Shown here: positions 17,327 to 26,648 of the stretch, in pieces
Layout of the letters: every line of letters starts with the position of its first letter
Numbering within the stretch: the stretch's first letter is position 1
Assembly: GCA_905221385.1 (NCBI GenBank)
Contig: CAJNCV010000002.1
Span: 1 to 64,000, forward strand
Direction of reading: 5' to 3'
DNA length: 64,000 bases
From: a bacterium
GTDB lineage: Bacteria; Bacillota; Bacilli; Lactobacillales; Streptococcaceae
Program-made: the position numbers and the translations under genes
Notes under the pieces: model-generated
What the model saw: only the letters and a program-made list of their open reading frames with translations
Told to the model about the DNA's origin: nothing
Databases searched by the model: none

Positions 17327-18072
17327 TGTCTGAAAAAGATAGTAAAAAGAAAAAAAAGAAACGCAGGAATCTGCTGACCAATATCCTAGCAGTCTTTCTC
17401 ATCCTCTTGTCCTTAGTCTTGATTTTTAATTCAACGATTCGAAACATGTTTATGGTTTGGAATACTAATAAATATCAAGTCAGTCAGGTCACTAAGGAAA
17501 AGATTGAAGAGAATAAAGAGACAGAGGGAAATTTCGATTTTGATTCTGTCAAATCTATTTCCTCTGAGGCAGTTTTAGCTGCCCAGTGGGACGCTCAGCA
17601 ACTTCCAGTTATCGGAGGAATTGCTATTCCTGAAGTAGAGATCAATCTACCTATTTTTAAAGGTTTGGATAATGTAAACTTGTTCTACGGGGCAGGGACT
17701 ATGAAAGCAAACCAAAAAATGGGGGAAGGCAACTATTCTCTCGCTAGTCACCATATCTTTACTGCTGAAAATGCTAGCCAGATGCTCTTTTCTCCTTTGG
17801 CTAATGCCAAGGAGGGAATGAAAATCTATCTGACTGATAAAGATAAAGTATATACCTATGAGATTCGTGAGGTGAAGCATGTAACGCCTGATCGCATTGA
17901 TGAAATTGAAGACCGTGATGGTATCAAAGAAATCACATTGGTGACCTGTGTCGACTATGATGCGACAGAGCGAATCATTGTTAAAGGTGATTTTAAAGAA
18001 GTTAAAGCATATTCGGAAACATCAGATGATATCTTAAGCGCCTTTAATAAACCATACAAACAACGTTACTAA
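17326..18072 (+). CDS. srtA: Class A sortase
   Basis: 248 residues. This membrane transpeptidase cuts LPXTG surface proteins between Thr and Gly and joins them to the cell wall. There is a lysine-rich cytoplasmic start, one transmembrane helix at about residues 15-34, and then an extracellular sortase beta-barrel. The catalytic triad is visible as His142 in SLASHH, Cys208 in TLVTC and Arg216 in ATERII. The start codon shares its A with the gyrA stop (TAATG), so the two are translationally coupled, the standard gyrA-srtA order of streptococci. A terminator follows at 18081. Confidence 0.96.
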   Translation: MSEKDSKKKKKKRRNLLTNILAVFLILLSLVLIFNSTIRNMFMVWNTNKYQVSQVTKEKIEENKETEGNFDFDSVKSISSEAVLAAQWDAQQLPVIGGIAIPEVEINLPIFKGLDNVNLFYGAGTMKANQKMGEGNYSLASHHIFTAENASQMLFSPLANAKEGMKIYLTDKDKVYTYEIREVKHVTPDRIDEIEDRDGIKEITLVTCVDYDATERIIVKGDFKEVKAYSETSDDILSAFNKPYKQRY

Positions 18073-18080
18073 GCACTAGT

Positions 18081-18113
18081 AAACCAGTGAAATAGTCATT
18101 TCGCTGGTTTTTG
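18081..18113 (+). terminator. gyrA-srtA terminator
   Basis: The AAACCAGTGAAAT stem pairs with ATTTCGCTGGTTT (one G-T pair) around AGTC, followed by a T run. Confidence 0.8.
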
Positions 18114-18202
18114 TGTGAACAAAGAGAACTAAAAAAACTCTTAAAGAAAAAGATGAGAAGTATTACAAATGAAATTTTTTGAACAAAATTTTCATATTTT
18201 AC

Positions 18203-18216
18203 GGGAAACGCTTTCT
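18203..18216. promoter_or_regulatory. cre-like CcpA site before the formate/nitrite channel gene
   Basis: GGGAAACGCTTTCT contains the palindrome GAAACGCTTTC and matches 12 of 14 cre positions. It overlaps the -35 region of the promoter whose extended -10 (TGTTATAAT, 18232-18240) lies 16 bases downstream, a repressing position. Confidence 0.55.
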
Positions 18217-18269
18217 TGAAAATAAGAATTATGTTATAATTATCACAAATAAAAGTTTAGGAGTTTTTT

Positions 18270-19067
18270 ATGGTCTCTTCAGAATTTATCTCAAAAATTG
18301 AATTTGCTTGCAAGAAGAAAGAAAGCCTTTATAGCCAAAGTAAGTTTAAGTATGCGATTCGTTCCATGTTTGCAGGTGCCTTTCTAACATTTAGTACGTC
18401 TGCAGGTGCAGTTGGGGCTGACTTGATTAATAAGATTGTACCAGGCAGTGGTCGCTTCCTTTTTCCATTCGTTTTTGCTTGGGGATTGGCCTACATTGTT
18501 TTCTTGAATGCTGAGCTGGTAACTTCAAATATGATGTTTTTGACAGCTGGTAGTTTCTTGAAAAAAATCTCTTGGAGAAAAACAGCTGAGATTTTACTTT
18601 ACTGTACCTTGTTCAACCTCATCGGAGCTTTGATAGCAGGTTGGGGCTTTGCCCACTCAGCAGCCTATGCAAATCTAACACATGATAGCTTCATTTCAGG
18701 AGTTGTAGAGATGAAGTTAGGCCGTTCCAATGAATTAGTCTTACTTGAAGGTATTTTAGCCAATATCTTTGTAAACATTGCCATTCTTTCATTTGTTTTG
18801 GTGAAAGACGGTGGGGCCAAACTTTGGCTTGTCTTATCAGCGATTTACATGTTTGTATTCTTAACAAACGAACACATTGCTGCGAACTTTGCTTCTTTTG
18901 CGATTGTTAAGTTCAGTGTTGCTGCAGATTCTATTGCTAACTTTGACATTCCTAATATTCTTCGTCACTGGGGTGTAACCTTTGTCGGAAACTTTATCGG
19001 TGGAGGTCTCCTGATGGGCTTGCCATACGCCTTCCTCAATAAAAATGAAGATACTTATGTAGATTAA
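18270..19067 (+). CDS. Formate/nitrite transporter family channel
   Basis: 265 residues, an integral membrane protein with about six hydrophobic helices (for example MFAGAFLTFSTSAGAVGA, TAEILLYCTLFNLIGALIAGWGF, LEGILANIFVNIAILSF, FVGNFIGGGLLMGLPYAF). The LxxGxxxNxxVxxAxL-type segment (LLEGILANIFVNIAILS) and the NEHIAANF block containing the pore His are the family signatures of FocA/NirC. It moves small monovalent anions such as formate or nitrite across the membrane; in a fermenting streptococcus with pyruvate formate-lyase, formate is the likely substrate. Monocistronic, with a cre-like site at the promoter and a terminator after it. Confidence 0.88.
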   Translation: MVSSEFISKIEFACKKKESLYSQSKFKYAIRSMFAGAFLTFSTSAGAVGADLINKIVPGSGRFLFPFVFAWGLAYIVFLNAELVTSNMMFLTAGSFLKKISWRKTAEILLYCTLFNLIGALIAGWGFAHSAAYANLTHDSFISGVVEMKLGRSNELVLLEGILANIFVNIAILSFVLVKDGGAKLWLVLSAIYMFVFLTNEHIAANFASFAIVKFSVAADSIANFDIPNILRHWGVTFVGNFIGGGLLMGLPYAFLNKNEDTYVD

Positions 19068-19072
19068 AAAAC

Positions 19073-19098
19073 GAGCACGAGTGAATCGTGCTTTTTTA
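19073..19098 (+). terminator. Terminator after the formate/nitrite channel
   Basis: The stem AGCACGA/TCGTGCT with loop GTGAA is followed by TTTTTT. Confidence 0.85.
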
Positions 19099-19155
19099 TT
19101 TGATGTGTAAGACTAGTCATAGTTGTTCCTTATATCAAAATATAGAAAAACGGTA

Positions 19156-19185
19156 TTGGAAAAGACTAGCACAAGATGATACAAT
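19156..19185 (+). promoter_or_regulatory. metY promoter
   Basis: -35 TTGGAA (19156-19161), 18-base spacer, -10 TACAAT (19180-19185) with TG at the extended position. The start codon is 32 bases downstream. Confidence 0.65.
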
Positions 19186-19216
19186 ATCCGTAATGAAGCT
19201 ATTTGGAGGTCGTCTT

Positions 19217-20497
19217 ATGACTCGTGATTTTAAATTTGAAACCCTACAATTACATGCTGGGCAAGTAGTTGATCCAGCGACCAAATCTCGTGCAGTACCG
19301 ATTTATCAAACAACATCCTTCGTTTTTGATGACACGCAGGAAGGTGCTGATTTGTTTGCCTTGAGAAAACCAGGGAACATTTATACTCGTATCACAAATC
19401 CTACAACAGCGGCCTTTGAGGAAAGAATCGCTGCTCTAGAAGGTGGTGTTGGAGCACTAGCGACAGCATCAGGTATGGCTGCTGTAACCTACACTATTTT
19501 GGCTCTTGCTCACGCAGGTGACCATGTTGTAGCAGCGTCCACTATTTACGGTGGGACCTTCAACCTCTTGAAAGAAACCCTTCCTCGTTATGGTATCACA
19601 ACAACTTTTGTCGATGTGGATAATTTGGAAGAAGTGGAAGCAGCTATCAATGACAATACCAAGCTTGTCTTGATTGAAACCTTGGGAAATCCCTTGATTA
19701 ACATTCCTGACTTGGAAAAATTGGCTGAGATTGCGCATAAACACAAGATTCCTCTCGTTTCAGACAACACTTTTGCCACACCATATTTGATTAACGTTTT
19801 CTCTCACGGTGTAGATATTGCCATTCACTCAGCAACTAAGTTTATCGGTGGGCATGGTACGACTATTGGCGGTGTCATCGTGGACAGTGGTCGTTTTGAT
19901 TGGGAGGCATCAGGGAAATTCCCTCAATTTGTTGAGGAAGATCCAAGTTACCACAATTTGAGCTATACTCGGGATGTTGGGGCAGCAGCCTTTATCATCG
20001 CTGTTCGAGTTCAATTGCTTCGTGATACTGGTGCATCCTTGTCACCATTTAATGCTTTCCTCTTACTTCAAGGACTCGAAACGCTTTCGCTTCGTGTCGA
20101 ACGCCATGTGCAAAATGCAGAGAAAATCGTTGATTTCCTTGTTAACCATCCTAAGGTAGAAAAAGTCAACTATCCAAAACTAGCTGACAGTCCTTACCGT
20201 GCTTTGGCTGAGAAATACTTGCCAAAAGGTGTAGGTTCAATCTTTACCTTCCATGTCAAAGGTGGAGAGACAGAAGCCCGCAAGGTGATTGATAATTTGG
20301 AAATCTTTTCTGACCTAGCAAACGTTGCAGATGCCAAGTCCCTCGTGGTCCATCCAGCGACAACCACTCACGGTCAATTGTCAGAAAAAGATCTAGAAGC
20401 AGCAGGTGTCACACCAAACCAAATCCGCTTGTCTATCGGTCTTGAAAATGTAGATGATTTGATTGAAGACTTGCGCTTAGCCTTGGAAAAAATTTAG
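19217..20497 (+). CDS. metY: O-acetylhomoserine aminocarboxypropyltransferase (Cys/Met metabolism PLP enzyme)
   Basis: 426 residues from the ATG at 19217, which follows TTTGGAGGTCGTCTT; the frame is open further upstream but runs through the promoter. The PLP-binding Lys208 lies in HSATKFIGGHGT. The NPTTAAFEERIAALEGG and DNTFATPY blocks and the length put it in the MetY group, which uses O-acetylhomoserine with sulfide or methanethiol to make homocysteine or methionine. O-acetylserine sulfhydrylase activity is possible. The cytosolic enzyme is monocistronic, with its own promoter and terminator. Confidence 0.88.
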   Translation: MTRDFKFETLQLHAGQVVDPATKSRAVPIYQTTSFVFDDTQEGADLFALRKPGNIYTRITNPTTAAFEERIAALEGGVGALATASGMAAVTYTILALAHAGDHVVAASTIYGGTFNLLKETLPRYGITTTFVDVDNLEEVEAAINDNTKLVLIETLGNPLINIPDLEKLAEIAHKHKIPLVSDNTFATPYLINVFSHGVDIAIHSATKFIGGHGTTIGGVIVDSGRFDWEASGKFPQFVEEDPSYHNLSYTRDVGAAAFIIAVRVQLLRDTGASLSPFNAFLLLQGLETLSLRVERHVQNAEKIVDFLVNHPKVEKVNYPKLADSPYRALAEKYLPKGVGSIFTFHVKGGETEARKVIDNLEIFSDLANVADAKSLVVHPATTTHGQLSEKDLEAAGVTPNQIRLSIGLENVDDLIEDLRLALEKI

Positions 20498-20507
20498 AGT
20501 AACAGAT

Positions 20508-20537
20508 ATAAACAGTGGGTTTCGACTCGCTGTTTTT
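20508..20537 (+). terminator. metY terminator
   Basis: AAACAGTGGG pairs with CTCGCTGTTT around TTTCGA, followed by a T run. Confidence 0.7.
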
Positions 20538-20591
20538 GATTTTCCTTTAAGCATGTTATAATGGTTACAGAAGTCTAGAAAGAGGAAAGAT

Positions 20592-21866
20592 ATGAACGAA
20601 ATCAAATGCCCAAACTGTGGGGAAGTCTTTACAGTAAATGAGAGTCAGTATGCCGAACTCTTGTCCCAAGTGAGAACGGCAGAGTTTGATAAGGAATTGC
20701 ACGATCGCATGAAGCAGGAGCTGGCCTTGGCTGAGCAAAAGGCTATGAATGAACAACAGGCAAAACTTGCTCAAAAAGACCAAGAAATTGCGCAATTGCA
20801 GAGTCAAATCCAAAACTTTGATACAGAGAAAGAACTGGCCAAGAAAGAAGTTGAACAGACAAGTCATGAGGCCTTATTAGTAAAGGACAAGAAAGTGCAG
20901 GCCTTGGAAAACCAACTGGCTACCTTGCGTTTGGAGCATGAAAATCAACTGCAAAAGACCCTTTCTGACCTTGAAAAAGAACGGGATCAGGTCAAAAATC
21001 AGCTCCTCTTGCAAGAAAAGGAAAATGAGCTGTCTTTGGCTTCTGTTAAGCAGAATTACGAAGCCCAGCTCAAGGCAGCCAGTGAACAAGTCGAATTTTA
21101 CAAGAATTTCAAAGCCCAACAATCTACAAAAGCTATCGGGGAAAGTTTGGAACAGTATGCAGAGAGTGAATTTAACAAGGTTCGTAGTTTTGCCTTTCCA
21201 AATGCCTACTTTGAGAAGGATAACAAGGTCTCTGCACGTGGTTCCAAAGGGGACTTTATCTTCCGCGAGAGTGATGAAAATGGAGTCGAAATCATTTCCA
21301 TCATGTTTGAAATGAAAAATGAAGCAGATGGAACAGAGAAGAAGCACAAGAATGCCGATTTCTATAAGGAATTGGACAAGGACCGTCGGGAGAAAAACTG
21401 CGAATATGCGGTTCTGGTGACCATGCTAGAAGCAGATAACGACTACTTTAATACAGGGATTGTTGATGTCAGTCACGAGTATGAAAAGATGTATGTGGTC
21501 CGTCCTCAGTTCTTTATTCAGTTGATTGGGCTTTTGAGAAATGCGGCGCTTAATTCCCTAAAATACAAACAAGAATTGGCCTTGGTTCGGGAGCAGAATA
21601 TAGATATTACGCATTTTGAGGAAGATTTGGATGCCTTTAAACTAGCCTTTGCCAAGAACTACAATTCAGCTTCAACTAACTTTGGTAAAGCCATCGACGA
21701 AATTGATAAGGCCATCAAACGGATGGAAGAGGTTAAGAAATTCCTGACCACATCCGAAAACCAACTCCGCCTCGCTAATAACAAATTGGAAGATGTTTCG
21801 GTTAAAAAACTAACGCGAAAAAATCCAACCATGAAAGCGAAGTTTGAAGCACTGAAAGGGGAGTGA
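20592..21866 (+). CDS. DUF2130 domain-containing protein
   Basis: 424 residues, with AGAAAGAGGAAAGAT before the ATG and an extended -10 (TGTTATAAT) about 30 bases upstream. There is a short N-terminal zinc-ribbon-like CPNCGE, then a long coiled coil (about residues 30-175, rich in Glu/Gln/Lys). The DUF2130 core follows (SARGSKGDFIFRE, IMFEMKNEADGT, NCEYAVLVTMLE). The GDF...E.K spacing resembles PD-(D/E)xK nuclease folds, to which DUF2130 has been related; activity is not established. An AT-rich HNH-type gene starts seven bases after it, suggesting co-transcription. Confidence 0.85.
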   Translation: MNEIKCPNCGEVFTVNESQYAELLSQVRTAEFDKELHDRMKQELALAEQKAMNEQQAKLAQKDQEIAQLQSQIQNFDTEKELAKKEVEQTSHEALLVKDKKVQALENQLATLRLEHENQLQKTLSDLEKERDQVKNQLLLQEKENELSLASVKQNYEAQLKAASEQVEFYKNFKAQQSTKAIGESLEQYAESEFNKVRSFAFPNAYFEKDNKVSARGSKGDFIFRESDENGVEIISIMFEMKNEADGTEKKHKNADFYKELDKDRREKNCEYAVLVTMLEADNDYFNTGIVDVSHEYEKMYVVRPQFFIQLIGLLRNAALNSLKYKQELALVREQNIDITHFEEDLDAFKLAFAKNYNSASTNFGKAIDEIDKAIKRMEEVKKFLTTSENQLRLANNKLEDVSVKKLTRKNPTMKAKFEALKGE

Positions 21867-21873
21867 GAAAGCA

Positions 21874-22785
21874 GTGGAAAATGAATTATTAGTATTGGGT
21901 ACTGAAGAAGTAGATGAGTCTAAAAATATAAACTATGACGAATTAGAAGAACTATTGGAACAGCAATTTACAATGGAGTTTTCTAATCTCGAAAAATTAG
22001 AACTAGAATGTAAAGAGATTAGTTCACCAGATAAATTAGGAGATGTTATTTTAGATGAAATCTGGGATCAATTTGCGAATCAAATTGGTTTAGATATGAC
22101 AAGTGACACGCTTCTTAAGCAGTATAACGATAAACATCCTAATGGTTATACAAAAGAAGAGGGTGCTAAAATAATGAAAGATAAAAGGTATACTGATGCA
22201 AATAATGCTATGAAAGAAAAGCAAAAATTTGGAAATTTAAAGGATGAATATACTGGAAAAACTTTAAAATTAAATGAAAACGCAAATTTGGATCACGTTG
22301 TAGCACATAAACAAATTTTTGAAAATTCTTGGAGAAAGATTGCTGATATAGATACTGCAGATTTAGCAAACAAAAAGGAAAATTTAGCAGCAACTAATGA
22401 ATCGCTTAATAAAAGTAAAGGTGCAAAATCTAATAGCGAGTATATAAAGGATAGAGAAGTAAGAGAAAAAAATCTAAAAGAACAAGTTGAAAGAGCTAAT
22501 AAAAAAATTGACAAGAAGTATATTTCAGATTCCGAAAAACGAAATCTTAAAGCTATAAACGAAAAAAGATTAAATGATAAATACATTTTGCATGATTCTG
22601 CAAAAGAAACATTAAAAAAATATTTAGAATTACATAGTAACAATCCTGAAAATAAAAATGCAAATGGGCGATTTGTAAGAAATGTATTTGATAGGATAGC
22701 ACGTTCTAGCGCACGTGTAAAAAAATGCTACAAAGTCAAATTGAGCAATTGCGCGATGATTTTGAGCGTGAACGTACTCAACTAG
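21874..22785 (+). CDS. HNH endonuclease-like protein, AT-rich insertion, probably altered C-terminus
   Basis: 303 residues from a GTG with GGGGAGTGAGAAAGCA before it. The centre carries KDEYTGKTLKLNENANLDHVVAHKQIF, an HNH-type core (DH near the conserved His). The rest is charged and helical with a Lys/Glu/Asn composition. The DNA is much more AT-rich than the genes around it, a sign of transfer. The last ~20 residues (CYKVKLSNCAMILSVNVLN) look out of frame: in the other frame the same bases encode the coiled-coil stretch at 22710-22871. So the gene seems to have been spliced onto the tail of a pre-existing gene. The biological role is unknown; a nuclease for defence or mobility is possible. 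Confidence 0.6.
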   Translation: MENELLVLGTEEVDESKNINYDELEELLEQQFTMEFSNLEKLELECKEISSPDKLGDVILDEIWDQFANQIGLDMTSDTLLKQYNDKHPNGYTKEEGAKIMKDKRYTDANNAMKEKQKFGNLKDEYTGKTLKLNENANLDHVVAHKQIFENSWRKIADIDTADLANKKENLAATNESLNKSKGAKSNSEYIKDREVREKNLKEQVERANKKIDKKYISDSEKRNLKAINEKRLNDKYILHDSAKETLKKYLELHSNNPENKNANGRFVRNVFDRIARSSARVKKCYKVKLSNCAMILSVNVLN

Positions 22786-22871
22786 TGGATCAAATCGATC
22801 AAAAAGACAAGCAGATTGCTGACATGATCGGAATCTATCATTTAGAGGTAAAAGTAATGGAGGGAATTTAA
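22710..22871 (+). pseudogene. Orphan coiled-coil C-terminal gene tail
   Basis: This frame is open from 22710, with an ATG at 22725, and reads SQIEQLRDDFERERTQLVDQ, then DQKDKQIADMIGIYH and a stop at 22869. It overlaps the end of the HNH frame and abuts the next ATG at 22872. The heptad-rich, GC-normal sequence is that of a coiled-coil C-terminus whose front was lost when the AT-rich DNA arrived. Confidence 0.45.
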
Positions 22872-23249
22872 ATGGGATTTAGGATATTCATGCTAATCGT
22901 AGTTTTACTTATTCCGTTAACTATGCTTTTATTTGGCTGGCTATTTTTCAGGAGAACACCGAAAGAAATCAATTATGTATTCGGATACCGAACAAAAAGG
23001 TCCATGAGGAATGAAGAAACATGGAAGTTTGCGAATCAATATTTTGGGAAAGTATGGTATCTTTGCGGACTACTTTCAGCACCTCTCTCCGTGATTGCCA
23101 TGGCCATTGTTTTTGAAAAGGGAACGGAGACAATGAGTACTGTTGGCTTTATTATCACGATGATTCAGACAATCCCTTTAGTTGGCGCGATGATTTCAAC
23201 AGAGATTGCATTGAAGAAAAACTTTGATGAAAACGGGAGAAGGAAATAA
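22872..23249 (+). CDS. SdpI/YhfL family membrane protein
   Basis: 125 residues starting directly at the end of the preceding frame, with ATGGAGGGAATTTAA as its ribosome binding site. Two to three hydrophobic helices (MLIVVLLIPLTMLLFGWLF; LLSAPLSVIAMAIVF; FIITMIQTIPLVGAMI) flank the motif NYVFGYRTKRSMRNEETWKFAN. This FGYRT...S...W.FAN block is the signature of SdpI/YhfL C-terminal domains. SdpI itself gives immunity to a toxic peptide in Bacillus; here no toxin is adjacent, so the role is open. Confidence 0.75.
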   Translation: MGFRIFMLIVVLLIPLTMLLFGWLFFRRTPKEINYVFGYRTKRSMRNEETWKFANQYFGKVWYLCGLLSAPLSVIAMAIVFEKGTETMSTVGFIITMIQTIPLVGAMISTEIALKKNFDENGRRK

Positions 23250-23359
23250 ACGAGGTATATCCATCACTAGAAGAAAAGCAGCAAATCTTTTGTTACAAAA
23301 GATAATTACATTACAATTCTTGAAGAAGATATTTCATGAATGAAATCAGAAAGCAACAC

Positions 23360-24238
23360 ATGAACGGTATTATCAACTTAAAAAAAGAAGCGGGGATGAC
23401 TTCGCATGATGCGGTTTTTAAACTGCGTAAGATTTTGGGAACCAAGAAAATTGGTCATGGTGGGACCTTGGATCCAGATGTGGTGGGTGTTTTGCCCATT
23501 GCGGTGGGCAAGGCGACCCGCATGGTCGAGTTTATGCAGGACGAGGGCAAGGTCTATGAGGGAGAAATCACTCTCGGTTATTCAACGACGACTGAGGATG
23601 TCAGCGGAGAAGTGGTCGCAGAGACCCCTGTTTTGTCGCCCTTGGATGAAACCATTGTTGACGAAGCGATTGCGAGTCTGACTGGGCCTATTACTCAGAT
23701 TCCGCCTATGTACTCGGCTGTCAAGGTCAATGGTCGTAAGCTCTATGAGTATGCGCGTGCAGGTCAGGAAGTGGAGCGTCCAGAACGTCAGGTGACTATT
23801 TATCAATTGGAACGGACAAGTCCAATTTCTTATAAGGACGAACTTGCGCGTTTTACCTTTCGTGTGAAATGTAGTAAGGGGACTTATATCCGTACCTTGT
23901 CTGTTGACTTGGGAGAGAAGCTGGGTTATGCGGCACATATGTCCCATTTGACTCGAACCAGTGCTGCAGGTTTGCAGCTAGAAGATGCTCTTACCTTGGA
24001 CGAAATTGCTGCAAAAGTGGAGGCTGGTCAACTGGACTTTCTCCATCCTCTAGAGATTGGAACGGGGGATCTTGTCAAAGTTTTTCTAAGTCCAGAACAA
24101 GCTACAGAAGTGCGCTTTGGTCGTTTTATCGAGCTAGACCAAACAGACCAAGAATTGGCTGCCTTTGAGGGAGATACATTGCTAGCTATTCTAGAAAAAA
24201 GGGACAATTTCTACAAACCAAGGAAGGTTTTTAGTTAG
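23360..24238 (+). CDS. truB: tRNA pseudouridine(55) synthase
   Basis: 292 residues from the ATG at 23360 ([12 protein letters not shown]), the usual streptococcal start. An in-frame ATG at 23336 would add eight residues and has a weak GAAGAAGAT before it. TruB makes pseudouridine 55 in the T-loop of tRNAs. The catalytic Asp38 lies in [11 protein letters not shown]; the [16 protein letters not shown] block and the C-terminal PUA-like part are present. In related genomes a RibF-type gene often follows truB; here udk does, with its own promoter. Confidence 0.95.
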   Translation: MNGIINLKKEAGMTSHDAVFKLRKILGTKKIGHGGTLDPDVVGVLPIAVGKATRMVEFMQDEGKVYEGEITLGYSTTTEDVSGEVVAETPVLSPLDETIVDEAIASLTGPITQIPPMYSAVKVNGRKLYEYARAGQEVERPERQVTIYQLERTSPISYKDELARFTFRVKCSKGTYIRTLSVDLGEKLGYAAHMSHLTRTSAAGLQLEDALTLDEIAAKVEAGQLDFLHPLEIGTGDLVKVFLSPEQATEVRFGRFIELDQTDQELAAFEGDTLLAILEKRDNFYKPRKVFS

Positions 24239-24350
24239 TTTAACTAGAGTGTGGGGATGGAATCGTTTCCCCCTAGACTGTCCAAATCAGACTATAAATT
24301 TTGAAAAAAATATGATAGAATAGACGACGGATAAAAAAACGGAGGATAGC

Positions 24351-24989
24351 ATGCAAAATAGACCAATCATTATCGGAGTGACAGGTGGTTCTGGTGGTGG
24401 TAAAACCAGTGTTTCAAGAGCCATTTTATCGCATTTTCCTGATGAAAAGATTTCCATGATTGAGCATGATTCATACTACAAGGATCAGTCTCACTTGACT
24501 TTTGAAGAGCGTGTCAAAACCAACTACGACCATCCATTTGCCTTTGATACAGACTTGATGATCGAGCAGATTAAGGAATTGTTGGCAGGGCGTCCGGTGG
24601 ACATCCCGACTTATGACTATACATCGCATACACGGAGTAGCAAGACCTATCGTCAGGAGCCTCAAGATGTCTTTATCGTTGAGGGAATTTTGGTCTTGGA
24701 GGACAAGCGTCTGCGCGATTTGATGGACATCAAGATTTTTGTGGATACGGATGATGATGTGCGCATTATTCGTCGGATCAAGCGTGATATGGAAGAGCGT
24801 GGCCGTAGTCTAGATAGCGTTATTGATCAGTATTTGGGTGTGGTCAAACCTATGTATCACCAGTTCATCGAGCCGACCAAGCGCTATGCGGATATCGTCA
24901 TTCCTGAGGGAGTTAGCAATACAGTCGCTATTGACCTTTTGACAACCAAGATTGCAAAGATTTTGGAAGAAGCTCGTAACAGCAAATAA
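24351..24989 (+). CDS. udk: Uridine kinase
   Basis: 212 residues, with ACGGAGGATAGC before the ATG and an extended -10 (TGATAGAAT) ~35 bases upstream. It phosphorylates uridine or cytidine to the monophosphate in pyrimidine salvage. The P-loop GGSGGGKTS begins at residue 12. The IEHDSYYKD block at about 38-46, HPFAFDTDL at 62-70 and [17 protein letters not shown] at 125-141 are the family blocks. A terminator follows. Confidence 0.95.
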   Translation: MQNRPIIIGVTGGSGGGKTSVSRAILSHFPDEKISMIEHDSYYKDQSHLTFEERVKTNYDHPFAFDTDLMIEQIKELLAGRPVDIPTYDYTSHTRSSKTYRQEPQDVFIVEGILVLEDKRLRDLMDIKIFVDTDDDVRIIRRIKRDMEERGRSLDSVIDQYLGVVKPMYHQFIEPTKRYADIVIPEGVSNTVAIDLLTTKIAKILEEARNSK

Positions 24990-24995
24990 TCAGAT

Positions 24996-25018
24996 GAGGA
25001 GGATTGGCCTCCTTTTTC
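24996..25018 (+). terminator. udk terminator
   Basis: AGGAGG/CCTCCT stem with loop ATTGG, followed by TTTTT. Confidence 0.8.
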
Positions 25019-25117
25019 TATTTTTCCTTTCGTTTCGGTATGCAAAAGGAGATTTTTAATCATATTTTTGGTATAATAATACCCATGGAAAAGCAAGAAA
25101 ATGAATAGTAGGTGGAG

Positions 25118-26458
25118 ATGGAAAAGTATTTATCAGTAACAACTTTGACCAAGTATCTGAAAATGAAATTCGATAAAGACCCTTACTTGGAACGGGTCTA
25201 TTTAACTGGTCAAGTTTCCAACTTTCGTAAACGACCTACGCACCAATATTTCTCCCTAAAAGATGACCACGCAGTCATTCAAGCGACCATCTGGTCAGGG
25301 ATTTACCAGAAATTAGGCTTCGACCTCGAAGAAGGAATGAAGATCAATGTGATTGGGCGTGTGCAGGTCTACGAACCAAGTGGGAGCTACTCTATTATCA
25401 TTGAAAAGGCTGAACCTGATGGAGTTGGGGCGCTCGCGATTCAGTTTGAACAACTCAAGAAAAAACTAACTGAGGAAGGCCTGTTTCAAGAGAGATTCAA
25501 GCAACCTCTTCCCCAGTTTGCTAAGCGAATTGGAGTGGTGACCAGTCGTAGTGGAGCCGTTATTCGAGACATCATCACGACCGTCAGCAGACGTTTTCCT
25601 GGTGTTGATATCCTTCTCTATCCGACCAAGGTACAAGGTGATGGATCTGCGGAGGAAATTGCTCGAAATATTGCGCGTGCCAATCAACGTGAGGACCTAG
25701 ATGTTCTCATCATTGGTCGTGGTGGTGGTTCCATCGAGGATCTCTGGGCCTTTAACGAAGAGATTGTGGTACGGGCTATTTTTGAATCCCGTTTGCCCGT
25801 CATCTCTAGTGTTGGGCATGAGACAGATGTGACCTTGGCGGATTTTGTGGCAGATAGACGGGCTGCAACGCCAACAGCTGCAGCTGAACTGGCAACACCT
25901 GTGACCAAGTTGGATCTATTAGCTCATTTGCAAAATCAAGAAAAACGAATGGCAACAGCGGTTCAGAATGTTTTGTCAAGGAAAAAAGAAGCTTTGAAAA
26001 AATGCAGCCAGTCTGTTATCTTTAGACAGCCAGAGCGTTTGTATGACGGTTATTTGCAACGGTTAGATCAACTGCACCTGCGATTAAAACAAAGTTTGCG
26101 AACACGAATTTCTGATAACAAACAAGTAGTTCAAGCAAGGACGCATCGACTAGTCCAGTTATCACCTGTTACCAAAATCCAGCGTTATCAAGACCGTCTA
26201 GGTCAGTTGGACAAGCTCCTACGCAGCCAAATGGCGCTGGTTTATGATGCCAAGGTTGCTGAAGTCAAGCGACTTTCAGAAGCCCTGCTGATGTTGGATA
26301 CCAGTCGAATCGTAGCGCGTGGTTATGCTATTGTCAAAAAAGAAGAGTCAGTAGTCGATTCAGTTGAAAATTTGAAGAAAAAAGACCGAGTGACGCTTTT
26401 GATGCGAGATGGTCAAGTAGAATTAGAGGTTAAAGATGTCAAAACAAAAGAAATTTGA
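25118..26458 (+). CDS. xseA: Exodeoxyribonuclease VII large subunit
   Basis: 446 residues from the ATG at 25118 ([10 protein letters not shown]), the conserved start; a GTG six bases earlier lies within the GGTGGAG ribosome binding site. An N-terminal OB-fold is at residues ~5-100. The catalytic domain follows with [15 protein letters not shown] (~130-145), [16 protein letters not shown] (~195-210) and [24 protein letters not shown] (~225-248), then a long coiled coil. With XseB it degrades single-stranded DNA into acid-soluble pieces. It is the first gene of the xseA-xseB-ispA-tlyA-argR-recN run; xseB overlaps its end by 23 bases. Confidence 0.97.
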   Translation: MEKYLSVTTLTKYLKMKFDKDPYLERVYLTGQVSNFRKRPTHQYFSLKDDHAVIQATIWSGIYQKLGFDLEEGMKINVIGRVQVYEPSGSYSIIIEKAEPDGVGALAIQFEQLKKKLTEEGLFQERFKQPLPQFAKRIGVVTSRSGAVIRDIITTVSRRFPGVDILLYPTKVQGDGSAEEIARNIARANQREDLDVLIIGRGGGSIEDLWAFNEEIVVRAIFESRLPVISSVGHETDVTLADFVADRRAATPTAAAELATPVTKLDLLAHLQNQEKRMATAVQNVLSRKKEALKKCSQSVIFRQPERLYDGYLQRLDQLHLRLKQSLRTRISDNKQVVQARTHRLVQLSPVTKIQRYQDRLGQLDKLLRSQMALVYDAKVAEVKRLSEALLMLDTSRIVARGYAIVKKEESVVDSVENLKKKDRVTLLMRDGQVELEVKDVKTKEI

Positions 26459-26648
26459 GGAAAATCTAGCAGAACTGGAGACCATTGTCCAAAGTTTAGA
26501 AAATGGTGAAATTGCTTTGGAAGATGCGATTGCAGCCTTTCAAAAGGGCATGGTCTTGTCAAAAGAGCTCCAAGCGACGCTGGACAAGGCTGAAAAGACC
26601 CTGGTCAAGGTCATGCAAGAAGATGGAACAGAAAGTGATTTTGAATGA
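26436..26648 (+). CDS. xseB: Exodeoxyribonuclease VII small subunit
   Basis: 70 residues, two predicted helices with the family pattern [32 protein letters not shown]. Several copies wrap around the XseA coiled coil to form active exonuclease VII. It starts inside the end of xseA and ends with an ATGA overlap into ispA, so translation is coupled on both sides. Length is normal. Confidence 0.95.
   Translation: MSKQKKFEENLAELETIVQSLENGEIALEDAIAAFQKGMVLSKELQATLDKAEKTLVKVMQEDGTESDFE

Noticed and set aside
21874..22785. HNH gene as part of a prophage
   Set aside because: No integrase, terminase, capsid, portal or lysis genes lie nearby; the HNH gene stands alone between chromosomal genes.
24252..24273. 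GGGGATGG...TTTCCCC as a truB terminator
   Set aside because: The stem is short and imperfect with no T run after it, so it was not listed.
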